DNA of 64,000 bases from Lineus longissimus (GCF_910592395.1 NC_088311.1:13396501-13460500); one strand, 5' to 3'; numbered from the stretch's first letter, positions 12,278-24,584 are shown. A program made the numbers and translations. The notes: a model not told the origin generated them from the sequence alone.

Positions 12278-13953
12278 ATGACCATCGTAGGCCTATGAGG
12301 CCTTTACTGAGAGACAAACAAGCTTATGGTGCAGTGATGCTTTACGGTTGTAACTATCAGAGAAAATAAGAGACCGTATGGAATCTTCAATTCCATTAGG
12401 AGGTGAGGCTTCCACTTGATTATTATTTATGCCGAAAATAAGATCCGAGGGAGACTGACCCACTTCCAATAATTCTGCCAAGCAACGTGTGAGGGTTGAA
12501 CTGGCCAGTAATTATATATCTGGACAAAAGTGTACAATACAGCCGAGAGCAGGGTGACTCACCACTCATTATTCTCGTAAACAAACCGTTAGTCCTCTTA
12601 ACCAATACCTCTTTAACTTTTGGCACTCCAAGGGCCCGTAACAAGAAGGATGTACGGCTTCTCCGTCACAAACCAAGTACCTGTTTTAAAAGATTTCCTG
12701 AGTAGTTTCTAATCTGCGTAGGTTTGTTTTTGAAATATACATGGTTTCACAGCCAAACATAAGGCAGGGCATACATAAAGACTTCCATAGGTAAACCTTA
12801 CAAATATCTTATGCAAATGACCTTGTGAGCTATAAATAGTAATTTCGCGGGATGCTATTGCAAATCAAATGTATATATCCTTACTATACCTCATGGTTAT
12901 TCTTGTACGCCATAGCACTTGCAGCTGATCAGCAGACTATGAAATAAGAAGTTTTGCGAATTTGTGTAAAGAAAGAGCATAAACGTCAAAATTCCCGCAA
13001 GAAGAAGGACGTCACATGACATACATGTGATCAAATAGTTGGTACATACAAGTGCAAATCGACGGCTGCGGCCAACTGAGAAATCCCGGGAAACGGGTCA
13101 CTCACCCGAATCATGAAAGAACTTTTTGCGTGCAATAATGCAATCAGGCAATAGGGCCGCCGACATCGTAATTTTTTGTTGTGCTTGAAATAAACACTCA
13201 AGAAATAACAACTCGTTGCAGAGGGATGGCTCAGAAAAAAAAAAAAGGTGCGGTTGTGGTGACGAACGAACGTTAGCATAGACCGTGGCGGAGGAAGTCA
13301 TTGCGGGCCCAAACTAACAATTAACATACAATACTTTTAACAAGACCGCATGGTATGGTTGGTCGCAGTACTCGCACGCCACCAGTTGAGTTAGGAACAG
13401 TCCTTCAATACTCCAATCCAACCAATCCAAGGCTAAGGGTTTGTTTACGCACGCGCATTTTACCGACCTGTACGGTCGGGGTGGCTGATATTATATAGGG
13501 TATGCGTTTATTTTCATTAGGCCTAGTATATTTGAAAAAAATTCAATGCTATTTTTTCATTTCACAATGCTATTTTACTTTTGAATAGCATCCCGCGAAG
13601 TTACTATTTATTTATAGCTCACAAGGTCATTTGCATAAGATATTGATGACGTTATAGTCACGTGACAGTCGGACATCGACAGTTATTTCTACGCATTTGA
13701 GCTTATTTCAAAGTCAATTATACTTTGACCCTGCATTGTTTTTAGCATGAATGATACCATAGAGTCAGAGAGAGAAATATTCAGAACAATTATGTAGTAT
13801 TTCCAACACTCGGACATGTCCCAGATTGAATCTAACTGCCCTTGTTAGAAAGCCTGAATCCATTACGAAACCGCATGTTTGTCCGACATTGCCTGTAATT
13901 CAGCGATGGGGAAATAGAGGGCAGCAGCTGCAGTGACGTCATCTTCGCGGAAT

Positions 13954-14369
13954 CCTGTTAGATTTTTTCCCCGATTTAATACAATACAACCGCCGTCGGA
14001 AATAATTGTGTCACCGCAATTGAGAATTTTTGTCACTGCCGTGGAAAATATTTCTCACCGTGGTGGTAGAAATGTTTCTCACCACGTTGGAAAATAATTC
14101 TCACCAAAATGTTTATCACCCGGTAGATGTTTCTCAACACGTCGTGAGTACGGAGAAACTGAGAGCTATTTCCACCGGGTAGCGCAACGATGAAAACAAT
14201 TGAAGATGGGTTGAACATACCCTACAGTACCCCATGGCCATTGACTTTTCCACTGTGGTGACAATTATTTGCGACGATGGATGTAAATTGGGAGAAAAAA
14301 ATGTAATTCAAATGCAAAAAAATTGCATTCTATTGAGAAATTTAAAAAAAAAACAAAAAAACAAACGCA
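13954..14369. other. Degenerate short tandem motif region
   Basis: Several degenerate copies of an ATGTTTCTCACCACG-like motif lie at about 14035-14150. No gene seen. Confidence 0.45.
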
Positions 14370-14745
14370 TGTCCTATAAATATGGGCCACCGTAGATCAG
14401 CGCTATTTTAAGGTTGAGCTGTGCATTCTTAGGAATGATCCTATTATTGCGTGGCAATCTCAACATCGTTCAAGGGAAAAATAATGTCTTGTCGGGGATC
14501 TTGTGTGTGTGTGTTGCGTGAGTTGTTGCCTTACATATAACTCTTACTGATTTTATCTTTGTTCTTACAAAGCCATATTTAACTATCATCACTAAAATGC
14601 GCTATCGGCAAAAAGCGCAGAGCCACCCTTGCGTGGTCTCGAGATTGCCATGCAATTAGAGGATCCTAAGAATGCGCAGCGCAATCTTAAGATAGTGCTC
14701 ATCGGTAATTGGCCCACATTTACAAACGGAGGTACAATGCTGTAC
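14370..14745. mobile_element. Foldback MITE, about 375 bp
   Basis: Arms at about 14375-14465 and 14640-14735 are imperfect inverted repeats of each other; GCATTCTTAGGA and TGGCAATCTC lie in the left arm and occur inverted in the right. No coding capacity. Exact ends were not resolved. Confidence 0.55.
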
Positions 14746-15360
14746 AAAAAAGCACCCTAATGGACACAAAACTCACTTATTTGGAGGAATTCAGTAACCT
14801 AACTTCGTTTGAGTGATGAAAGCATATTTTTAACCATATTCCAAGCAATAGTGCTAATAGTCTATTTTTATTTAGACTCTGAATAAGGAGGAAAATAATC
14901 ACAAAAAGTTGAGAATATTTGGTCACATGGCACATTCCCGTGCAATTGATGAGAAACAGACTTCAAGGATAAAAATATGAAATAAACAAAACCACAGAAA
15001 AAGCTTTAAAAGTACACTTTCTGATAATAACAGTGCCTGCCATGAGAAAAATCCACGGGCACCATCAGTCACTCCCGCAACCCTTTCCACGGGCACTATT
15101 TTTAGCTCAGCTGACAAAGTCAGCGAAGCTGGTAATATTACTAAGGGAATGGTGTCCGTCCTTCCATGTCAATTTTGGGCATTTTGTAACCGTAAGACCT
15201 AGGCACTTTGTTGACGCTGCTAAATTAGGAGTAGCCCAAGGGAAAAAATCAGCGCGATCCGACCTACATTCGGCGAATGAGGTCATCGGGAAGTTTAAAA
15301 CTTCTTTCCTTTATACCTCTGGCCACAGAGGAAATATTGTTTTCAAATCTGGCCGAATAT

Positions 15361-15415
15361 TTTTAGCTCACCTCTTAGCAGAGGTGAGCTTATCCCATAC
15401 CGTGGCGTCCGTCGT

Positions 15416-15462
<47 letters not shown>

Positions 15463-16501
15463 CGTCGTCCGTTAGCGGGGCACGTTTCGTAACTGTTAGA
15501 GCTATTGAGTTGAAACTTGGTACACATGTACCCTTATGTAATGACACCTTGGAGACCAAGTTTCGGTCCGATTCGTTTCATGGTTTGGCCACCAGGGGGC
15601 CAAACGTTAAAAGTGAAAATATGCAATATCTCCCTTAATAGTAGTCGGGAAATTTTGAAAAAAATATGGTAGGTACTTCTAGCAAATGTGAATCATATAT
15701 CCTCCGGGTTTTTGATTTGACCTCCTTTTCAAGGTCACAGAGGTCAAATGGTGTAAATTGGCCGTTAGGATGTAACGATGGCACGTTTCTAAACTGCAAT
15801 GACTATTGATACCAAATTTGGTACACATTTACCCCTTAGTCAGGTGATCTCAGGGACCGAAGTTTGGTCCAATATGATTCACCACTTGACCACCAGGGGG
15901 CAAAATCCAAAAACCTTAAAAATTTGATTATTCCTTAACTTCTTGCCCGATTGCCACCAATTTGATATCATGGGTACATCTAACTAACATACAGTATATG
16001 TCACACAGGTTTTTAATTTGACCTTCTTGTCAAGGTCACAGAGGTCAAATGGCGTAAATTCGCCGTCAGGCCGTAACTATGGCACGTTTCTTAACTGCAA
16101 TGACTATTGATCACAAATTAAGTACACATGTACCCCTTGGTCAGGTGATCTCAGGTACCGAAGTTTGGTGCGATCTGATTTGCCGTTTGGCCTCCAGGGG
16201 GGGGCCAAATCCGAAATTCTTCAAAATGCCATTATTCCTAGTAATGACTTGCCCGATTGGCACCAATTTTATATCATAGGTACATCTGATTCTAACAACC
16301 ATTCAATGTGTCACCCGGGTCTTCTTTGATTTGACCTACTTTTTAAGGTCACAGAGGTCGAATGTACTGTAAATTGGCCATGTTGGGGAAATTGTAATTG
16401 CTTGGACCTACATCAAACCTAACACTACATGACACAATACCATGCTCTTTATCCATCTTTCCTCCACATGAGGTGAGCACAATGGCCCTGGCCATTTCAT
16501 T
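15361..16501 (+). mobile_element. G element copy A (1.14 kb), nested in H1
   Basis: The 5' end holds the inverted pair GCTCACCTCT / AGAGGTGAGC, then a (GTC)n run (about 15414-15462). Three to four related units of about 300 bp follow, each with a CACAGAGGTC block and a CCACCAGGGGGC-like block. It ends GAGGTGAGCAC, then AATGGCCCTGGCCATT and TCATT. It splits the H1 sequence GAATATTTTTTAATATT, whose intact forms are at 30485 and 58091. Long Arg/Val-only or Asp/Asp frames across the (GTC)n run are artefacts. It encodes no protein. Confidence 0.8.
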
Positions 16502-17225
16502 TAATAATTTTTCATTTTGACTTGTAATGGAATTAGTTTAGTTTTCACCGCCAGTTGGCGCTACAGGCACATTTGACAGATTTTTTGACGATTCAAAAGC
16601 CCGGGTTATGACGTAAAGTTGCGCAGTTGTATTCTGCGCATTGAATTGGCCAGGGAACCAGGCTATATTTCAGCATACCCACTGTGACCAGTGTAAAGAT
16701 AGAAGATTGATTTTGCAACAAGTAGCCAATTTTCTGCTAAAAAGTAGACAAGTAGGCGATATTATCACTAGTTCCTTTCAGTGGGTAGTCATAAGGTCTT
16801 AAGGGAATACTTTCAGAAATTAGTTCTTGAAAATTTGGCCACAATTCTGTGAAAATGATATCGGAAGTGCACGCTCTGTTCGCGATGTATTTTGAAGTGG
16901 AGAATTCCCACAGTATGTGCAGTGAATCGGCATGATTCTGTTTGAATATTAGTTTTTAGTACTACGATTCTTACATGAGTAAAAAGTAGACGTTTTAAGC
17001 AACACAATAATGTTACTCCCATAAAAATTGATTGCAAATTGTCGGAGCTACGGCATTCTGTTCGGCAATTGTCTGATAAAAAACATTGGATGCTAATGCA
17101 TGCCAAATGGCACACTTTAAAAAGCGTTCATTGGACAACGTAGGGAATCACCAGAAATGACGTCATCGCTGGTCTAAATCTTCTATATAATAATATTAGA
17201 AGGGGGACGAATAAAGTCACACTTA

Positions 17226-17861
17226 AGCCCGCTACACACGAGGGATTTCTCACCAACTTAGTTGGCTTTAAAATTAAGAACAGGTGCACAGGTGACTGGA
17301 AGTTGAGAGTCGTTCACCCACTCACACGAAAGACATAATCCCAGCAATATTTAGGTCCTGCACTATATTTAGGCCAAAACCTTGGTCAAGGCCGAGTGCA
17401 AATATCTATTATTTCTGGCAGGGAAATCTTAGATCTAGAAACATGGCTGCCAATGATTTTGTTGTGTACAATGAGAGGAAGAAAAAGAAGATTTTATCTA
17501 TTATTATTGTAAAAAGTATCAGTGAAAAGAGGAAAAGGAGAAATCGATGGGATAATAGGAGGTTTTGGGCAAAATTGTGGATTATGAGAAGGTACAGCCT
17601 TGGCGCCTATCGATAAAGAGTCAAAATATGGCCCAACTATGTTGTTGACTGAATCACACAGGGAAATTTCTCCCCCACACTCCTCATATAAACAAAAAAA
17701 TCCTTATATAAACAAAAGATGTCGTTGAGAAATAGAACAAGTCGGTAGTGCAGCCAGCAACTCCAACCAGTCGGGCAAAGTATCAGTTACCTGGTCTGGA
17801 TTCCTGTTATGAATTAAAATTCCAACTAAGTTGGTGAGAAGTCCCTCGTGTGTAACGGGCT
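17226..17861. mobile_element. PIF/Harbinger MITE, 636 bp, TTA target duplication
   Basis: The left end AGCCCGCTACACACGAGGGA (17226-17245) is matched inversely at 17842-17861 with small differences, and similarity continues into CTCACCAACTTAGTTGG on both sides. It is flanked by TTA (17223-17225 and 17862-17864), the 3-bp TWA target duplication typical of PIF/Harbinger. It is a deletion derivative that retains part of a Harbinger N-terminal frame. Confidence 0.7.
17470..17616 (+). pseudogene. Remnant of Harbinger transposase N-terminus
   Basis: A short frame ends at a TAA at 17614-17616. Its last part reads KRKRRNRWDNRRFWAKLW and then RRYSLGAYR, which resembles the basic, Trp-rich stretch near the N-terminus of Harbinger transposases ('RRRR..W..PW...R...GAY'). 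An ATG at 17444 lies in another frame, so a frameshift separates the start from this stretch. The catalytic region is gone. It lies inside the Harbinger-type MITE, which supports the assignment. This call rests on a short motif only. Confidence 0.45.
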
Positions 17862-18900
17862 TTAGAGGCGTTGGATCGCCTTGAAATTTTGCATGAATGG
17901 TGGTGACACCTTACCCTGATGCAACGTCTTGGTTTTATTCAAAAATTTACTTCAGCGGAGCAGAAATGAGGGATTTTTAATCGGACACTGTCAATTCTCC
18001 TTACCACTCACAGAAGCCAAGTATGCAGGGCCTAATCAATTTCCTGCACTCCCTGTGGGGTGAATAACATTACCTTTGAACCGCTGGCTGTAGGGGGATG
18101 ATTGGAACAGCCGGTATACCTGCTGACCTGCTGAACCCAGATAAATGTTATTTTCAATCCACGATTGCAGGTCACCTGATTTTCGAGATTTCGCGGGAAA
18201 TTGTAAACAAACGCATGTGTGCAGTTCAAATGTAAACAAAAATGTATTTTTGGTACTTTTGGTTGCTGGACTTGGGTTTTCCCGCAGTTAGGAGCTGGGG
18301 TCAAATTGGTGGTCTATTGTTTATGGGTGCTGTTTTAGTCAGAGGTAGCCCTTGACTATGAAGGGATTTTCAAATATGAAAACGACCCTTTGTATTGTAA
18401 ATTCCAATCACCTGCAGGAGAGCCTACAGGTCAATTTCTCTCAATAAAATTAATTTTGTTGACTCCTGTAATCTCTACCTTATCAAAAAAAAGACAGTGG
18501 TGTTAGTCCCAAACTGGTCATTTCTATTTATTTTGACCTCTGTTAAATCAGGATACCTCTCAATTACAGACAGCATTTTGTATCCTTGTGCTGTCCAACC
18601 CAGCCTGGACATACCACAGTTGTCCATGGAGAAGTCTCATCCTCTCTGACACTTCTTTTCTGTAAAGCTACCGATACAACATACTGAACTAGTGATATCT
18701 TCCGTTGCCTCCTGTAATATTTACATACCATGGCTGATTAGTTCAATCATATTTCATCCAGCTGGCAGCTCTGCATTGGAAATCTTAGTGGTATAACGTG
18801 TTCTCTTGACCTTCAAACAGTAGTATAAAGCTGATATTTACTACTTTACACCCTCAGTCCTATGTTATTAGGTCATCCAGCTAAGCGCCAGGCCCTTGGG

Positions 18901-19508
18901 CGTTATCGCGCCGGTGTTTTTTTATGACGGGCGGCACGCGCCCCTCAAGTGTCCGGCGGGCGTTATGGATAGCGCTTGTGCGGAGTAGTTTACGGGCGTT
19001 TGCGGGCGCGGGCGTGATCGCGCCCGTTTCCTGGCATGGACTGTAATAATGTCGTGTCTATAAGGGGAGGTTTCAGATAGATATAGATAGATATGTAGAT
19101 ATAGATAAGATATATAATAAAGATAAATAATAATGTCTTTCTCCAAAGCAGACATGATGTTCAAGCATATATAGGTGACCGCCTCATGACACTATTATCT
19201 AATAGTAGATCGCTTGGCGCCATCTATGAGATGATATGATAACTGACATCTACCCTGGTTCCCTGTCCCGTTTATACTTTTTCCATGTAATTTTTTAGTG
19301 TTGGAAAATAATGATTGCTCCCAAAGCGTAGTATTACGCTAAATAAAGGTAATATTGCACTAAAAACAGTCAACTGCTGTATTGTACCTCGCTCACACAA
19401 CAGTTCTATACGGCGATTGGTTGTCGTCATTCAGTTGGATTGTGGAAGTGCGTGCCGCTCTTTCCAGCGTTGCGATGTGTAGCTAAAAACCTGCCTATAA
19501 CTACTGCT
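18901..19508. other. CpG-dense patch and GATA-type microsatellite; no gene seen
   Basis: Bases 18901-19035 are rich in CGGGCG and GCGCC, unlike the surroundings. An ATAGAT/GATA-like microsatellite follows (about 19076-19130). The rest to 19508 is unassigned. Confidence 0.45.
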
Positions 19509-19563
19509 TTTTAGCTCACCTCTTAGCAGAGGTGAGCTTATCCCATACCGTGGCGTCCGTCGT

Positions 19564-19613
<50 letters not shown>

Positions 19614-20653
19614 CGTCGTCCGTTAGCAGGGCACGTTTCGTAACTGTTAGAGCTATTGAGTTGAAACTTGGTACACATGTACCCTTATGTAATGACACCT
19701 TGGAGACCAAGTTTCGGTCCGATTCGTTTCATGGTTTGGCCACCAGGGGGCCAAACGTTAAAAGTGAAAATATGCAATATCTCCCTTAATAGTAGTCGGG
19801 AAATTTTGAAAAAAATATGGTAGGTACTTCTAGCAAAGGTGCATCATATATCCTCCGGGTTTTTGATTTGACCTCCTTTTCAAGGTCACAGAGGTCAAAT
19901 GGTGTAAATTGGCCGTTAGGATGTAACGATGGCACGTTTCTAAACTGCAATGACTATTGATACCAAATTTGGTACACATTTACCCCTTAGTCAGGTGATC
20001 TCAGGGACCGAAGTTTGGTCCAATATAATTCACCACTTGACCACCAGGGGGCAAAATCCAAAAACCTTAAAAATGTGATTATTCCTTAACTTCTTGCCCG
20101 ATTGCCACCAATTTGATATCATGGGTACATCTAACCACCATACAGTATATGTCACACAGGTTTTTAATTTGACCTTCTTGTCAAGGTCACAGAGGTCAAA
20201 TGGCGTAAATTCGCCGTCAGGCCGTAACTATGGCACGTTTCTTAACTGCAATGACTATTGATCACAAATTAAGTACACATGTACCCCTTGGTCAGGTGAT
20301 CTCAGGTACCGAAGTTTGGTGCGATCTGATTTGCCGTTTGGCCTCCAGGGAGGGGGCCAAATCCTAAATTCTTCAAAATGCCATTATTCCTAGTAATGAC
20401 TTCCCCGATTGTCACCAATTTTATATCATAGGTACATCTAATTCTAACAACCATTCAATGTGTCACCCGGGTCTTCTTTGATTTGACCTACTTTTCAAGG
20501 TCACAGAGGTCGAATGTACTGTAAATTGGCCATTTTGGGGATATTGTAATTGCTTGGACCTACATCAAACCTAACACTACATGACACAATACCATGCTCT
20601 TTATCCATCTTTCCTCCACATGAGGTGAGCACAATGGCCCTGGCCATTTCATT
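19509..20653 (+). mobile_element. G element copy B (1.14 kb)
   Basis: Nearly identical to copies A and C over its whole length: same 5' palindrome, (GTC)n run (about 19560-19613), internal units of about 300 bp, and 3' hairpin AATGGCCCTGGCCATT plus TCATT. The left flank is a T-run (CTGCTTTTTAGC) and the right flank is AGAACATG. No coding potential. Confidence 0.85.
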
Positions 20654-21519
20654 AGAACATGTGTTTCACTTACCGAATATGACTGTTCAAAGGAAAAGGA
20701 ATAAAAAGCAATGTTTTTGAACGTTGTAATAAGTCGATCAAGTGTCTTAAAATAGTATTTTGCGCATGCGCAAATCCCTTGTTAAATGTGCAAACTGGCA
20801 AAAACATTGCGTGGTACCGGTGACACAGCTCAATACAGCGCTTGCAGCTAAAACCACATGAAAACAACGGCGAATAGATCGTCGTCCAGAGCTGCGCAGT
20901 TGAAGCTGAGTACAATGATTTCGTTCAATTGAAGGATTGTTCCTAACTGACCGCATGATTTTTTGTTCGTTGTGCCTATATTTAGGTTTGTTTTGGCCCG
21001 CAATGACTTCCTCTGTCTGGTGTGAGGGCCTCTAGGCTCTATCACAAGTCTATGGTCTGTGGACAGGTAGGTCTGTACATCCCATTCATTTGCCATGCGG
21101 GCATGCCATGGTCGTTAGCCCAGCGATTTGTACTTTTTGGGAAACCCCTTTCCACTGTTACTATGAATAGCTTGCCGATCATCGCGTCAACAATGTTGAA
21201 GTTGAATAACAAAACTGTAGGGTAATGTATTTGATACAAACTACAAGGAGAGCCAGACTCATGATTTTTCACTTCAAAATATACTATTTACGTCAGTAGA
21301 ACCTTGTTATAGACATGGCCTGTTGATAGCCGTCAAATCACAGAATTCCTAAGATGCCAACGAAAGATCCCCTAATATCTTCTAATACCATAAATGTTCT
21401 ACAATATTTTAAGTGTAATGGACAGATGGGGATCCAGTAATTCCAAAAATATGAAATTAAGTCGTAAAAAGTTCATTCAAGGTTGACCAATCCTTCATTT
21501 AGTATTGAGAACATTGACA
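20654..21519. other. No gene seen
   Basis: Unassigned. CCCGCAATGACTTCCTC at about 20998 also occurs inverted near 13290, so part is an old repeat. Confidence 0.4.
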
Positions 21520-22985
21520 AAAAGCCAAGCCATTGCTGTTAAGTTATGCAGGGGCTTAATCAATTACCTGCACTCCCTGTGGGGTGAATAACATTACCTT
21601 TTGAACAGCTGGCTGTAGGGGGATGATTGGAACAGCCGGTATACCTGCTAACCTGCTGAACCCAGGTTAATGTTATTTTCAATCCACGATTGCAGGTCAC
21701 CTGTTTTGAGATTTCGCAGGAAATGAAATTGCAAACAAACGCATGTGTGCAGTTCAAATGTAAACAAAAATGTATTTTTGGTACTTTTGGTTGCTGGACT
21801 TGGGTTTTCCCACAGTTAGGAGCTGGGGTCAAATTGGTGGTCTATTGTTTATGGGTGCTGTTTTAGTCAGAGGTAGCCCTTGATTATGAAGGGATTTTCA
21901 AATTAAGGTGACTATGGTCTTTTTATGTGCTCACCACAGCTTTCAATACTTGATGTATCTGAAGAGGCGCGCGGAACCTGACATGGCCTTACCAAGGAGC
22001 TGCTCACGGTGCTGAACTTCTAGCTTGCCTGTCTACTAAGTGCCTTTTTGGCAGAGACATTGCTACATGTAGGAGGAGTACGCATTTTAAATTTATAGTA
22101 GTGATAGTACAGTTGGTTCGAGCTATTTGGAAGCCGACATGTGAAGGCCTATCTGGGTTCTCCTTCTTCTCCGTGTAAAAAGGGGCATACTGCTGACTAA
22201 GGAACAAGGCATATTGACATTGCCTCATCATCTCTATCGGACCAATTGATATACTTTTATATGCACGCATACATCACGCCATTTCAGGGTCCGAGTCTGT
22301 GGACAATTGGTTTGATTAATTTGTCTCTTCGATATTGCTCCTTTATTGCATTAGATTTTCATCGCAATTCAATCTATTCAAGATATAGCCAATTTGAACC
22401 TGTCTGCGCCAAGGATAGATTGGTTCCCGATCGACTCACTAGGAATATGCAGTAGAGCACAATGTCATGAAAAACGACCCTTTGTATTGTAAATTCCAAT
22501 CACCTGCAGGACAGGTCAATTTCTCTCAATAACATTAATTTTGTTGACTCCTGTAATCTCTACCTTATTAAAAAAAAAGACAGTGGTGTTAGTCCCAAAC
22601 TGGTCATTTCTATTTATTTTGACCTCTGTTAAATCAGGATACCTCTCAATTACAGACAGCATTTTGTATCCTTGTGCTGTCCAACCCAGCCTGGACATAC
22701 CACAGTTGTCCATGGAGAAGTCTCATCCTCTCTGACACTTCTTTTCTGTAAAGCTACCGATACAACATACTGAACTAGGGATATCTTCCGTTGCCTCCTG
22801 TAATATTTACATACCATGGCTGATTAGTTCAATCATATTTCATCCAGCTGGCAGCTCTGCATTGGAAATTTAATGGTATAACGTGTTCCCTTGACCTTCA
22901 AACAGTAGTATAAAGCCGATATTTACTACTTTACACCCTCAGTCCTATGTTATTAGGTCATCCAGCTGAGCGCCAGGCCCTTGGC
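21520..22985 (+). repeat. H1 element, 3' portion (about 1.43 kb)
   Basis: Carries the H1 3' region without interruption. It is the uninterrupted reference for the sequence split by H2 at 57795/62692: TGTATTTTTGGTACTTTTGG is continuous here at 21770. Its length from the ATGCAGGGG block to the 3' end agrees with the sum of the two halves in the other copy. The 3' end reads GCGCCAGGCCCTTGG and then departs from the usual hairpin. Confidence 0.75.
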
Positions 22986-22989
22986 CTCA

Positions 22990-24230
22990 GGATCTTCCTG
23001 AATGTCAGTATGGCCACCAGGGCGGCGTGCTTGAAATCGATTTCCGTCAATTTCGAGGAGAACCGTTCGTCCGATCAAATTTATTTTTGGTATACGTTGG
23101 GGGTGACTAGAGGAAAGTTCCTTCCGAAAACAGGCTTGTTCCGATTGTCAATATGGCCACCAGGGCGGTGTGCTTGAAATCAGTTTCCGTCAATTTCGAG
23201 GAGAACCGTTCGTCTGATCAAATTCATTTTTGGTATGTACATTGGGGGTGACTAGAGCAAGGTTCCTTTCGAAAACAGGCTCGCCCAGATTGTCAGTATG
23301 GCCACCAGGGTGGTGTGCTTGAAATCGGTTTCCGTCAATTTCGAGGAGAACCATTCATCAGATCAAATTCATTTTATGCCTCCGCCAATGCGTAAAGCAT
23401 TGCGGAGGGATTACGTTTTACCGATGTCCGTCGGGCGTCGGGCGTCTGTAAACTTTCGTTTCCGCTCATTTTAAGGAAAACGCTTTTAGCGATAACCATG
23501 AAACTTTTATTGTGGGTTGACCTTCACTTACGTAAGGTTCCTTTCGAAAACGGGCTCGTTCTGATTCTCATTATGGCCTCCAGGTCGGCGTGCTTGAAAT
23601 TGGTTTCCGTCAATTTCGAGGAAAACTGTTTGTCCGATCAAATTCATTTTTGGTATGTACATTGGGGGTGACTAGAGGAAGGTTTCTTTCGAAAACAGGG
23701 TCATCCCAATTGTTAATATCGCCACCAGGGCGGCGTGCTTGAAATCGGTTTCCGTCAATTTCGAGGAGAACCGTTCATCAGATCAAATTCATTTTTGGTA
23801 TGTACATTGGGGGTGACTAGAGGAAGGTTTCTTTCGAAAACAGGGTCATCCCAATTGTTAATATCGCCACCAGGGCGGCGTGCTTGAAATCGGTTTCCGT
23901 CAATTTCGAGGAGAACCGTTCATCAGATCAAATTCATTTTGGGTATGTACCTTGGGGGTGACTAGAGGAAGGTTCCTTTAGAAAACAGGCTCGTTCCGAT
24001 TGTCAATATGGCCACTAGGGCGGCATTCTTGAAATCTGTTTCCGTTAATTTCAAGGAGAACCGTTCGTCCGATCAAATTTATTTTTTGTATTTGCGTTTG
24101 GGCTGACTGGAAGAAGGTTTCTTTCGAAAATTGGCTCGTTCCAATTGTCAATATGCCCACCAGGGCGGCGTATTTGATATCGGTTTCCTTCAATTGCGAG
24201 AACCATTTTTCTGATAAAATGAGTTATGCA
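22990..24230 (+). repeat. Tandem array, about 142-bp unit
   Basis: About eight diverged units, each with ATGGCCACCAGGGCGGCGTG, then TTTCCGTCAATTTCGAGGAG, then TTGGGGGTGACTAGAGGAAG. Starts are near 23001, 23143, 23294, 23567, 23707, 23850, 23995 and 24140. A different repeat interrupts the array at about 23375-23540. Two adjacent units (near 23700 and 23840) are almost identical, suggesting recent duplication. Confidence 0.8.
23375..23540 (+). repeat. CCTCCGCC palindromic repeat (second copy at 24227-24390)
   Basis: Both copies start TATGCMTCCGCC, fold into a hairpin with GCATTGCGGAGG, and continue through GTCTGTAAACTTT and TAACCATG. This is a dispersed repeat, one copy lying inside and one at the end of the tandem array. 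Confidence 0.6.
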
Positions 24231-24584
24231 TCCGCCAATTTCGTAATGCATTGCGGAGGCATTATGTTTTTGAACGTTGGTCCGTTCGTCCCGTCCATGC
24301 TTCGGTCCGTCTGTGCATCCATCAGCCGTCTGTAAACTTTTCGTTTACGCTCATTTTAACGAGAACGCTTTGAGTAATAACCATGTGACTTTTTATGTGG
24401 GTAGAAAAAGATAACGTGTACAGCGGGCATTACAGACCAATAACCCTTTCATGATGTCAACTAAACCCAGTCAGCTATGACACTAGCTGCCCGGGGTTGT
24501 CTGAAAAACACTTCACTTTCCTAATACACCAACTCAATGTGCTCACGGGGGCATATGCCACGCCTTGCGTTGCTCTTGTTCTCA

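Larger units (their letters stand above)
10012..13953. mobile_element. 3.9-kb long-inverted-repeat element, left arm split by insertions
   Basis: The right arm (about 13585-13953) is one continuous stretch. Its reverse complement matches three separated blocks on the left: 10012-10259, 10938-11005 and about 12797-12870, in order. Both outer ends read ATTCCGCGAAGATGACGTCA going inward. The two gaps in the left arm are therefore younger insertions. No transposase is recognised between the arms. Best described as a foldback-like or TIR element of unknown superfamily. Confidence 0.65.
15099..18900 (+). mobile_element. H1 element, first copy (carries two nested insertions)
   Basis: Starts TTTTTAGCTCAGCTGAC with the palindrome GCTGACAAAGTCAGC, runs through CCGCCAGTTGGCG (16551) and TACTACGATTCTTACATGAG (16961), and ends with the H1 3' region up to CCAGGCCCTTGGG at 18900, where the terminal hairpin is cut. 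Its order of blocks matches 56453-63890 once nested insertions are ignored. It contains the G element at 15361-16501 and the Harbinger MITE at 17226-17861. Compared with the other H1 copies it lacks about 575 bp internally, at 18370. No autonomous protein is encoded. Confidence 0.7.

Noticed and set aside
15367-15638. Frames with long Arg or Val runs across the (GTC)n repeats (also 19516-19789 and 47199-47544)
   Set aside because: They are produced by the trinucleotide run in every frame on both strands and recur only because the G element recurs. No flanking protein motif.
22990-24230. Regularly spaced repeats as a CRISPR array
   Set aside because: Units are contiguous tandem repeats of about 142 bp without unique spacers, in animal DNA.
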